Source: JAWXBK01 sp034439975 (GTDB taxonomy: Bacteria > Pseudomonadota > Alphaproteobacteria > Dongiales > Dongiaceae). Taken from it: a stretch of DNA of 64,000 nt. This document shows, one piece after another, positions 34,099-41,875 of the stretch (position 1 is the stretch's first letter; every line of letters starts with the position of its first letter). A program made the translations under genes and the position numbers. The notes under the pieces were generated by a model. That model worked only from the letters and a program-made list of their open reading frames with translations, was not told the origin of the DNA and searched no databases. Location of the stretch: positions 1 through 64,000 of the forward strand of contig JAWXBK010000041.1 of assembly GCA_034439975.1 (NCBI GenBank), read 5' to 3'.

Positions 34099-35025
34099 TC
34101 AGGCGGCGCGCCGGGCGAGCAGGCCCGATTCGGCGATCACGTCGGCCGCGGCCTGTTCGCCGCGCGGCGCCATCAGATGCGCGCCGGCAACGCCCGGAAT
34201 TTCCGTCAGCTCGTGCAGCAGCTCGACGCAGATGCGACGCCCTTCGGCGGCCTGATCCTGTGCCGTCTCGAGCCGCGCGATCAGCGCGTCGGGCACATGC
34301 ACGCCGTGCAGATTCTCGTTCATCCAGCGCCCCCCTTTGGCCGAGGCGATCGGGCCAATGCCGACCAGAATGAAGATCCGCTCGGGAATGCCGTGATCGG
34401 CGAGCGCCGCCATATAGCGGCGCAGCAGCGCCATATCGAAGCAATATTGGGTCTGGATGAAATCGGCGCCGCTATCGATCTTGGCCAGCAACCCGTCCGG
34501 CTTCCATTTCGCATCGGGCTCGCGCGGGCTGTCGGCGGCACCGAGAAAGAGCCGCGGCGCCGGTTCGATCTTGCGTCCCGAGGGAAACGCGCCGGTGTCG
34601 CGCATCGCACGTGTCATCGTCAGGAACTGCCGCCCGTCGATGTCGTGCACCGGTTTCGCGTCGGGCTGGTCGCCGCCCTTCGGATCGTCGCCATAGAGCG
34701 AGAGAATGTTGGGAATACCGAGTGCTGCCGCACCGATGAGATCGCCCTGCATCGCAATGCGGTTGCGATCGCGCATGGTGAATTGCAGCACCGGTTCGAT
34801 ACCCTCGCGCGCAAGGATCGCCGAAGCCGGCAGCGCGCCCATATGCGCGCGTGCACCGGCCGCGTCCGTCACATTGACCGCATCGGCCAGCCCCTTGAGG
34901 CAGCCGGCCTTGCGCAGCACCGCGTCGGCGCCGGCCGCATCGGGCGGCGTCGTTTCCGCGGTCAGCGCGAAATGTCCGGCGCGCAGCGTGGCTTCGAGGC
35001 GACCGGCCGATTTCAGCTCGGTCAT
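34099..35025 (-). CDS. Second methylenetetrahydrofolate reductase-like protein
   Basis: The 308-residue protein is a homologue of the MetF at 32535 (ALTAETTPPDAA, DAVNVTDAAGARAHMG, RDRNRIAMQGD, FIQTQYCFD), but clearly not a recent duplicate. Two MetF-type proteins around one MetV suggest a hetero-oligomer or different electron partners. The start at 35025 follows AAGGGG and overlaps the virulence-factor-domain gene by four bases. A longer frame to 35193 exists but has no support. Confidence 0.88.
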   Translation of the reverse strand: MTELKSAGRLEATLRAGHFALTAETTPPDAAGADAVLRKAGCLKGLADAVNVTDAAGARAHMGALPASAILAREGIEPVLQFTMRDRNRIAMQGDLIGAAALGIPNILSLYGDDPKGGDQPDAKPVHDIDGRQFLTMTRAMRDTGAFPSGRKIEPAPRLFLGAADSPREPDAKWKPDGLLAKIDSGADFIQTQYCFDMALLRRYMAALADHGIPERIFILVGIGPIASAKGGRWMNENLHGVHVPDALIARLETAQDQAAEGRRICVELLHELTEIPGVAGAHLMAPRGEQAAADVIAESGLLARRAA

Positions 35026-35357
35026 TCCTGATCCCCTTTGGCACCGTCGGCCGCGGCATTTTCGAGCTTGCCGCCGGCCATTACCAGAGCCTTCAACCGC
35101 TCCTCGTCGAATTCGGCGATGAGCTGTTCCGAGAGCGCGATTGCCGCTGCTTCCAGATCGTCGCCACATTCCTGCGGTGCCGACCGGCGCCATTCGGCGA
35201 GATAGCCGTCGGTGTCGCGCAGATGCGCGCGCATGGCGGCGCGGTCGATCGCCTGTTCGAAGCGTTCGCCGAGATGGCGCTTCGCCGTTTCGCGGCCCTT
35301 CTTGGCGATGACCTGTGCCGGAATATCGCGCCAGTAGACGATCGTGATCTGCGCCAT
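35022..35357 (-). CDS. Small virulence-factor-domain protein
   Basis: This 111-residue acidic protein begins MAQITIVYWRDIPAQVIAK, matching the family named virulence factor (PF13769). The name is historical; no function is established, and the gene is regularly found inside C1/corrinoid gene groups. The start overlaps the DUF1638 stop codon by one base (TGATG) and its end overlaps the second metF gene. Such tight coupling implies a stoichiometric role, perhaps as a subunit or chaperone. Confidence 0.82.
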   Translation of the reverse strand: MAQITIVYWRDIPAQVIAKKGRETAKRHLGERFEQAIDRAAMRAHLRDTDGYLAEWRRSAPQECGDDLEAAAIALSEQLIAEFDEERLKALVMAGGKLENAAADGAKGDQE

Positions 35358-36055
35358 CAGCCGTTCCTCTTTACCGGGGCGCCGATGTCGCGCGCCGCAT
35401 CCTTGACGAAATCGCCGAGTTCGCCATAGCCGGTTCGGCGATGTTCGTATTCGAGACCGAGCTGCGCCGCCGCGCGTTCGGCAATCGCTTCCAGCGCCGC
35501 GTCTTCGATCTGCGAGAGATAAACCAGCTTGGTGTAGTTGCCGAAATAATCGTCGCGCAGTTCGGGATGACGATCGAGGCCGAGACCTTCGATGATCAGC
35601 CGGTCGAAATGGCGTGCGAGATAATCGGTGAGAAAGAAACAGCCGGGCTCCGCATCGGCCAGCGCCGCAAAGTCGGCGGTGCCCATGAAGAACTGGTAGC
35701 AATGCGGACCGTCGATGCGATCGACGCCCTCTTCTTCGAGCACACGATCGAGCAGGCCGCCGGTGCCGCAATCGCCATAGGCGACGAGGATGCGACTGTA
35801 CTGTCCGCGCGCGGCATGAATTTTCGTGCGCACGCCTTCAGGGATTTTGTCGGGTGTGTTGTGCCAGATCGCCGGCAGGCAGGTGACCGCGAGCCGATCG
35901 AATCCATAGGCTGAAATCAGATCGACGATCTCGCGCGCCAGCGCACCGCAGGCGATGATCAGGGTGCCGGCATCGCCACCCACGGCACGGCCCACAGCCG
36001 CCCCGGCGCCGGTCGCGGCGCGGGCAGCAGCCTTGTGGGTTTCAGCCTCGCTCAT
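35357..36055 (-). CDS. DUF1638 family protein
   Basis: This 232-residue protein matches DUF1638. The conserved core includes TLIIACGALAREI, a CLPAIWHNTPDKIP segment, ILVAYGDCGTGGLLD and the later GCFFLTDYLARHF. The conserved cysteines and histidine look like a metal or corrinoid-related site, but no function is proven. It is the first gene of the coupled run DUF1638, virulence-factor-domain protein, MetF2, (gap) MetV, MetF1, pterin methyltransferase, RACE protein. The start at 36055 is preferred; the frame opens at 36121. Confidence 0.85.
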   Translation of the reverse strand: MSEAETHKAAARAATGAGAAVGRAVGGDAGTLIIACGALAREIVDLISAYGFDRLAVTCLPAIWHNTPDKIPEGVRTKIHAARGQYSRILVAYGDCGTGGLLDRVLEEEGVDRIDGPHCYQFFMGTADFAALADAEPGCFFLTDYLARHFDRLIIEGLGLDRHPELRDDYFGNYTKLVYLSQIEDAALEAIAERAAAQLGLEYEHRRTGYGELGDFVKDAARDIGAPVKRNG

Positions 36056-36261
36056 GGTCGCAAACGCCAAAATCGGACCCTCTCGCCCCGCGCCATCGCA
36101 CGGCCTCGCATTTCGCCGCAAACCCTAGGAAATGCAAGCGGATTGTGGCGCCCGCGGGGTGGGGTCGGGCTGCCTTGGCGGCGACCTTCGCGATCCCAAT
36201 TGCGACAGCGGGCCATTACCGTGGAGCCATCGTTATCGTTCGGCAGGGCAGCGGCCGTGCC

Positions 36262-39200
36262 TTACGCCGCCCGCTCCCGCCGCCCGAGCTGCACCAGGCA
36301 ACGGTCGATCCATTGCGCGGTCAGCTTTTCCTGGACGCCGTTCTGCGTGAGGCGCTTGCGCAAACCCTTGAAGTCGACGCGGTCGAGCGGCTGGTCCTGG
36401 TTGAAGCAGGAGAACACGACCGTCTCCTGCCCCGTCTCCGGATCGATCCAGGGCTGCAGGCACTGCGCGCAGATTTCCTTCATCATGCATTGCATCGGCG
36501 AGTTGATCGAACCGATCGCCGCATGCGAGGGCTTTAGATAGGGCTGCAGCACACCGTGCCGCGCCTGCTGTACTGCCGACATCATACCGTCGGAACCGAT
36601 CGCGATGATGCGATCAACATCGTGCAGGCGGATCGGTGTCGGGCCCAGTTTTCCTTCGGCGTAATCGCGCATCGCTTCGACGATATTGCCGACATGGCTG
36701 AGATCGCCGTCGCGCGACGGCTTGAAGCCGGGCGCCTCGTCCGTGGTCCAGATGACGACGTCGGATGCCGCTTCAATGTCCGCGACCTTGTAGCGATCGA
36801 TCAGCTTCTTGTAGCCGGCGAAATAGAGGACGCGGCTGCCGGCCTGGCGCAGTGCCTTGCCGATCGAGAACAAAACCGCATTGCCGAGACCGCCGCCAGC
36901 GAGCAGCACGGTTTCGCCTTCGGGAATCTCGGTGGGATGGCCGGTCGGTCCCATCAGGATGACCGGCTCGCCTTCCTTGAGCAGCGCGCAGAGATCGGAT
37001 GAACCGCCCATCTCGAGCGCGATGATCGAGACCAGCCCGTTTTCGCGATCGACCCAGGCGCCGGTCATCGCCAGCCCTTCCATGCCGAGCACCGTATCTG
37101 CCGTGCGCGGCGCGAGCGTCTCGAAATTCTGCAGCCGGTAGAATTCGCCCGGCTTGAAATTGCGCGCCGCTGCCGGCGCCTGCACGACGACTTCGATAAT
37201 GCCGGGCGTCAGGCGGTTCACCTGATGCACGCGCGCCCGGAAATCGCGATTGCAGTTTGCGATGAAATCGTCGCGATCGTTGGCCGCAGCCGCCGGCAGC
37301 GTATCGAGCATCTGCTGCACGACCGGCCAGCCCTGCTTCGCCGACGCCATCGCCTTCACCACGTTGCCCGCCCAGGACGGATGCAGATCGCCGAAGAACG
37401 ACACGGCGCGCCCGTCCTCGCGCAACGCATGCAGCACATGCACTTCGCCGGGCTTGGCGCTCCATTCCGGTTCGACCTGCGCGCCTTTTTCGTCCACCAG
37501 GCGGAAGAACCTGCCGTCGATCGCATAATGCAGCGCGTCTTCGCGTGCGAGCACGGTGTTGGGCCGCGTTCCGGCCGCGACCAGCACGGCGCGCGCCGGC
37601 AAGGTCACGGGAACATCCTGGCCCTTGCGGAAACGCACGGCGCTCGCAACGCCGGCTGCGTCGATCTCGACTTCCTCCGGCGTCAGTTCTTCGGCAAATC
37701 GAATGCCTTCCTCGAGCGCCTTGTGCACCTCTTCGTGATTCAGCGTGTAGGACGGCGAATCGATCATCCGGCGGCGATAAGCGAGTGTGATGCCGCCCCA
37801 GCGATCGATCAGCGCGCGGATGTTCGGCACCTCGCCGGCCGCTTCGGCCCGCGCGCGTTCCTGGCGAATGGCACGCGCATGATCGAGAAACTCGGAGGCG
37901 ATGTCGGCCTCGACCGGCAACCAGCGCGCCCGCACGGCTTTCTCGCCGCGCTCGGCGACCAGTGTTTCGTAACGTTTGAGGAACTTCTCGACCTGGACCG
38001 GGTAGTAGGCCATCGCCTCGGTCGCGGTGTCGATCGCGGTCAGACCGCCGCCGATTACCACGACCGGCAGGCGGATCTGCAGATTGGCAATCGAATCGCG
38101 CCGCGCCGCACCCGTCAATTGCAGCGCCATCAGGAAATCCGATGCCGCGCGCACCCCGGGCGCGAGCCCGTTCGGCAGATCGAGAATCGTGGGCTTACCG
38201 GCGCCGAGGGCCAGTGCAACATGATCGAAGCCGCGCTGGAACGCCTGTTCGGTCGTGATCGTGCCGCCGAAGCGCACGCCGCCATACATCGCGAAACTCG
38301 CGCGCCGCTCCAGCAGCAGTCGGATCAGCTTCAGGAAATTCTTGTTCCAACGCACCGTGATGCCGTATTCGGCGACGCCACCGAAGCCGGCCATCACGCG
38401 GGCATCGAGATTTTCGTAAAGCTCGTTCACGTCGCGGATCGGCTTGAACGCCACGCGGCTGCCATCAGGTTTCACGCCCGAAATATCGGCCGGCAGCGGT
38501 TCGATCTTCAGCCCGTCGACCGCGATCACCGTATGGCCCTGGTTCAGGAGATAATGCGAAAGCGTAAACCCGGCGGGCCCGAGCCCCGCGATCAGCACGC
38601 GGCGGCCCGAATGCGGCTTCGCGACCGGCTCGCGCAGATTGAGCGGGTTCCAGCGCGTCAGCAGCGAATAGATCTCGAAACCCCAGGGCAGTTCGAGCAC
38701 GTCCTTGAGCGTGCGCGTCTCGGCCTGCGGAATGTCGACCGGATCCTGCTTCTGATAGATGCAGGCCTTCATGCAATCGTTGCAGATGCGGTGCCCGGTA
38801 CCGGCGATCATCGGATTGTCGACGACCGCAACCGCGAGCGACCCGATCACCACGCCGTCGGTCTTGAGAACATGCATCTCGGAGATTTTCTCTTCGAGCG
38901 GGCAGCCCGCGAGCGTCACGCCGAATACTGTCTTGCGGAAACTGCCGTCCTTCTCGCGATATCCCTTCGAGCAGCTATCCTTGCCCTGGTTGTGGCAGAA
39001 GATGCAGTAATGCGCCTGGTCGAGCGCGCCGACGAGATCGGTACCGGCATCCGTGAGCGCGAATCCTTCGCGGTGGCGCAACATCGTCGGCGGTAGTTCG
39101 AGCGCCTTCGCCGGATGATGCTCGGCCGTTTTGACCGGCACCAGATGTTCGAGATCGATCTTGTGCGGAACTTTGAACAGCACGCCCTTGCGATGCTTCG

Positions 39201-39735
39201 CGCGACCGGCATCGGAATGGAGTGCCCAGGCGGCATAGCGCGCGGCGAGATCGAGCGCCGCATCGTTCGCCTTCTCGTCCGCCGACCAGGCCATCACATG
39301 ACGCGCAAAACTCTGTTCTGTCATTGTCTCGCCGAACAAGGTCTCGAGTTCGGCCTGGATCGCGGGCCCGTCGAGTTCGCGTGCCACATCTTCTTTGTAG
39401 GCGCGCGTGGCGCGGCGCTGCACGAAGAGACGCTTGCAGGCGAAGAGCGGCGCCAGATCGGTATGTTTTTCCGAGAGCGCGCGCAATGGCGCTTCGATGT
39501 CGAACAGCCGGCCGAGAAAATCGTCGAGATGGGGTGCTGCCGCGATCAGCAGATCGGATTCCGCCTTGTTTTCGAGCGCCGCCGGATTGCCGCGCGCCGC
39601 TGCGAGCGCAGCCGCCAGATCGGCGTTGGCCGCACCGAGATGTTCGCAGAACAGCGCATCGATCCGCGCCAGACCGGCGGGATCGTACAGATCGGCGAAG
39701 CCCAGAGAATGGGCGAGTGTCAGCGTGTCGGTCAC
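36262..39735 (-). CDS. Giant FAD/Fe-S pyridine-nucleotide oxidoreductase with FNR domain
   Basis: This 1,157-residue protein, counted from GTG at 39735, has three parts. A 240-residue helical N-terminal region is followed by a cysteine-rich ferredoxin-like part (C244, C247, C255, C278, C318, C321, C325). Next comes a GltD-like FAD/NAD(P) module with GLGPAG (384-389) and a second dinucleotide site IGGGLTAIDTATE (561-573). The last 290 residues are a PyrK/FNR-type reductase ending in a 2Fe-2S set (C1083, C1089, C1092, C1110). It should move electrons between NAD(P)H and Fe-S or flavin partners, presumably feeding the MetF/MetV pair or the corrinoid reactivase. An ATG at 39879 adds 48 atypical residues. 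Confidence 0.87.
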   Translation of the reverse strand: MTDTLTLAHSLGFADLYDPAGLARIDALFCEHLGAANADLAAALAAARGNPAALENKAESDLLIAAAPHLDDFLGRLFDIEAPLRALSEKHTDLAPLFACKRLFVQRRATRAYKEDVARELDGPAIQAELETLFGETMTEQSFARHVMAWSADEKANDAALDLAARYAAWALHSDAGRAKHRKGVLFKVPHKIDLEHLVPVKTAEHHPAKALELPPTMLRHREGFALTDAGTDLVGALDQAHYCIFCHNQGKDSCSKGYREKDGSFRKTVFGVTLAGCPLEEKISEMHVLKTDGVVIGSLAVAVVDNPMIAGTGHRICNDCMKACIYQKQDPVDIPQAETRTLKDVLELPWGFEIYSLLTRWNPLNLREPVAKPHSGRRVLIAGLGPAGFTLSHYLLNQGHTVIAVDGLKIEPLPADISGVKPDGSRVAFKPIRDVNELYENLDARVMAGFGGVAEYGITVRWNKNFLKLIRLLLERRASFAMYGGVRFGGTITTEQAFQRGFDHVALALGAGKPTILDLPNGLAPGVRAASDFLMALQLTGAARRDSIANLQIRLPVVVIGGGLTAIDTATEAMAYYPVQVEKFLKRYETLVAERGEKAVRARWLPVEADIASEFLDHARAIRQERARAEAAGEVPNIRALIDRWGGITLAYRRRMIDSPSYTLNHEEVHKALEEGIRFAEELTPEEVEIDAAGVASAVRFRKGQDVPVTLPARAVLVAAGTRPNTVLAREDALHYAIDGRFFRLVDEKGAQVEPEWSAKPGEVHVLHALREDGRAVSFFGDLHPSWAGNVVKAMASAKQGWPVVQQMLDTLPAAAANDRDDFIANCNRDFRARVHQVNRLTPGIIEVVVQAPAAARNFKPGEFYRLQNFETLAPRTADTVLGMEGLAMTGAWVDRENGLVSIIALEMGGSSDLCALLKEGEPVILMGPTGHPTEIPEGETVLLAGGGLGNAVLFSIGKALRQAGSRVLYFAGYKKLIDRYKVADIEAASDVVIWTTDEAPGFKPSRDGDLSHVGNIVEAMRDYAEGKLGPTPIRLHDVDRIIAIGSDGMMSAVQQARHGVLQPYLKPSHAAIGSINSPMQCMMKEICAQCLQPWIDPETGQETVVFSCFNQDQPLDRVDFKGLRKRLTQNGVQEKLTAQWIDRCLVQLGRRERAA

Positions 39736-39894
39736 GGCAGGTTCCAGAGCGGGTGGTCGTGCCACCACCGGCGGCGGTCCCGGGGCAATCCTGTCGCCAC
39801 GTTTGCGACAAGCCCGATTGCATCCCGGAATGGCCGGTGTATCAGCCCGGGTGCAGGCGCGATAGAGCCATCCTGACATATTTCACGGCACCAG

Positions 39895-39945
39895 GCATTT
39901 AAATTTTATAAACAACATTGTTATATTGTTATTACGCAGGGCGGC
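39895..39945 (-). promoter_or_regulatory. AT-rich control region upstream of the giant oxidoreductase
   Basis: In otherwise GC-rich DNA this stretch holds an exact 8-base tandem repeat, ATTGTTAT (39917-39924 and 39925-39932), overlapping the inverted repeat AACAA/TTGTT (39911-39922). On the minus strand TATAAAA follows. It is a plausible promoter with an operator. The rest of the 750-base gap to 40493 holds only the two repeat elements listed next and no supported gene. Confidence 0.45.
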
Positions 39946-40312
39946 AATCCACCTCTAGGTTTTCATAGGGCCGCATCATTTAAATTGACACTAATTGCGT
40001 AATATGCGTTAATGCAGCGGTTGGAACGATCCGGAAAACGGGCCGCCATGGAAGCCCCGCCTCCCCTCGCTCCCCGACCCGGATCCGCTGCATCGTTGAG
40101 CCGCGCCATCCAGAACCACCAAGTCCCGCCGCAAGACCGGCGGGCATCGCCCGAAAAGGGCCCCAGTCGCAGCTACGGCTGCGCAATCGAAGCCGCGGCG
40201 CCCGTTTCAGAACGGATACCGCGCAACCCGGATGGCGCGGCTCTGCCATGCAGCGAACCGGAAACGACAATGTGACGATCGAGGTAAACACAATGCTCTG
40301 ACCACACCAATT

Positions 40313-40346
40313 TCGTCCTCGCCGGACTTGATCCGGCGATCCATCG
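40313..40346 (+). repeat. Extragenic palindrome-like element
   Basis: This contains the inverted repeat GCCGGACTTGATCCGGC and matches the element at 29488-29518 in opposite orientation. It lies in the long gap between the giant oxidoreductase and the SDR gene. Confidence 0.55.
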
Positions 40347-40402
40347 GGAGATGCTTGGAACGTGAAAGACATCCTCGTCCTGAGCCCGCCGTCGATCTTC
40401 TT

Positions 40403-40457
40403 CCCCCTCTCCCTTGCGTCGCGATCGGCCGCGGCCGATCGCGGCGTGGGGGAGAGG
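40403..40457. repeat. Long extragenic hairpin
   Basis: A perfect 22-base palindrome (40421-40442) is nested inside a second stem pairing CCCTCTCCC with GGGAGAGGG. Elements of this form (CCCCTCTCCC ... GGGAGAGGGG) are dispersed in many alphaproteobacterial genomes. It lies 37 bases past the SDR gene's 3' end and could act as a terminator or mRNA stabiliser. Confidence 0.6.
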
Positions 40458-40493
40458 GTCGGGGTGAGGGGGTAATCCGGCGGGCGCGTACCG

Positions 40494-41258
40494 TCAGCTC
40501 ATCATGCCGCCATCGACCAGGATCGTCTGCGCGTTGATGTAGGAGCCGCCCGCCAGCAGGAAAAAGATCGCCTCGGCATATTCGGTGATATGGCCGGGCC
40601 GGCCGAGCGGGATCAGCTTGCTGGTGTCGCTGCGCTCGTCTTCCGACCATTTGCATTCCCAGTTCGAGCCCTCGACCCAGCCCGGTGCGATCGCATTGAC
40701 GCGCACGTCGGGTGCCAATGCGCGCGCCCATTCGCGGGTCAGCGTCACGATCGCCGCCTTCGTGGCGCAATAAGGCGAGGATGAACCGCCGCCATAGAAC
40801 GCGCTGTTCGACGCGGTCGACACAATCGCGCCCTTCGATTTTTTCAGATACGGCGCTGCGACCTCGACCGAGCGGAACGCGCCGAGCACGTTGATGTTGA
40901 GCAGCTTGTTCCAGAACGCCTCGTCCTGGCGGGCGAAATCGGCCGGCGGAATCGGCGCCTTCGTGCCGGGCGTCGCCCCGTTGTTGACCAGATAATCGAG
41001 ACCGCCCAACGCGGCGATCGCATCGCGCGTCATGCGGCGCGCATCGTCGGCATCGCCGATATTGCCCGGTGCTGCCATCACCTTGAGTCCGTCGCCTTTG
41101 AGCCGCGCCACGGTCTCCTCGAGCCGCGGATTGCCGGCGAGATCGTTGATCGCGACGCTCGCCCCTGCCCGCGCCAGTTTTTCCGCCGCCGCCATGCCGA
41201 TGCCGGATGCCGCCCCGGTCACGAGTGCGCGCTTGCCCGTCAGATCCGCCGTGATCAT
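40494..41258 (-). CDS. SDR family NAD(P)-dependent oxidoreductase
   Basis: This 254-residue classical SDR has a cofactor motif of the TGxxxGIG type (TGAASGIGM), LVNNGAT in the NNAG position and the active site S-x12-Y-x3-K (the S is in STASNSAFYGG; SPYCATKA holds the Y and K). The start at 41258 follows GGGAG. It is divergent from the GNAT gene, 80 bases away. Its link to the C1 block is positional only; a 3-hydroxyacyl or sugar substrate is equally possible. Confidence 0.9.
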   Translation of the reverse strand: MITADLTGKRALVTGAASGIGMAAAEKLARAGASVAINDLAGNPRLEETVARLKGDGLKVMAAPGNIGDADDARRMTRDAIAALGGLDYLVNNGATPGTKAPIPPADFARQDEAFWNKLLNINVLGAFRSVEVAAPYLKKSKGAIVSTASNSAFYGGGSSSPYCATKAAIVTLTREWARALAPDVRVNAIAPGWVEGSNWECKWSEDERSDTSKLIPLGRPGHITEYAEAIFFLLAGGSYINAQTILVDGGMMS

Positions 41259-41338
41259 TGCTTGTTCTCCCGTTAGATTGGCGGCCGGACTCTGGCGGAA
41301 AGGGACACATCCGCGCAAGCGGCTGGTTCGGACATGAC

Positions 41339-41821
41339 ATGGCATCGATAACGATCAGGAAGGCAATCGCCGGCGACGCGGCGGAGATCGCGCGGCTGGC
41401 CAATCGCTTCGGCGCATTGGAGGGGGAGGCCGACGATATTTTCAGCGCGGCGATCGTCATGCGCGACGGGTTCGGCCCGAAGCCGGCCTTCGACGTGCTA
41501 TTGGCCGAGCAGGACAGTCTCGCCGTCGGTTACGCCCTCTTCGACGAATTCTACAATTCCGAAATTCCCGGCCGCGGCATCTGGCTGTCCGATCTGTTCG
41601 TCGATCCGGATTCGCGCGGCAAGGGGCTCGGCAAGCGCCTGATGGCGGCGGTCGCAAGCGAGGCGGTCGCGCGCGGCTGCGTCTCGCTCTGGTGGGGCGT
41701 GCGCAACCGCAATGCGAAGGCGCGCGCGTTCTATGAAACGCTCGGTGTCAGGGACGACGATGCGCGCATACTCGAACTCAACGGGGCCGCGCTCGAACGG
41801 GTCGCGGCAACCGCCGACTGA
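41339..41821 (+). CDS. GNAT family N-acetyltransferase
   Basis: This 160-residue acetyltransferase has the acetyl-CoA loop motif VDPDSRGKGLGKRLM (the R-x-x-G-x-G/A type) near residue 85 and the C-terminal NAKARAFYETLGV, both hallmarks of GNAT enzymes. The start at 41339 fits the family N-terminus (ITIRKAIAGDAAEIARLA). It is a single gene, convergent with the flavoprotein gene at 41876. The acceptor is unknown. Confidence 0.9.
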   Translation: MASITIRKAIAGDAAEIARLANRFGALEGEADDIFSAAIVMRDGFGPKPAFDVLLAEQDSLAVGYALFDEFYNSEIPGRGIWLSDLFVDPDSRGKGLGKRLMAAVASEAVARGCVSLWWGVRNRNAKARAFYETLGVRDDDARILELNGAALERVAATAD

Positions 41822-41875
41822 TAACTCCGGCGTCGGACCGCCGCACCCGCATTACGCAAACATGGGGTGTAATCC

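Noticed and set aside
37225..39096. A 623-codon open frame on the plus strand
   Set aside because: It is antisense to the giant oxidoreductase, whose motifs are intact throughout. The opposite translation shows no family features.
40018..40275. An 87-codon plus-strand frame in the long gap at 40 kb
   Set aside because: Its translation is a Pro/Arg/Ser-rich mix without a ribosome-binding site or known domain, and it lies among repeat elements.
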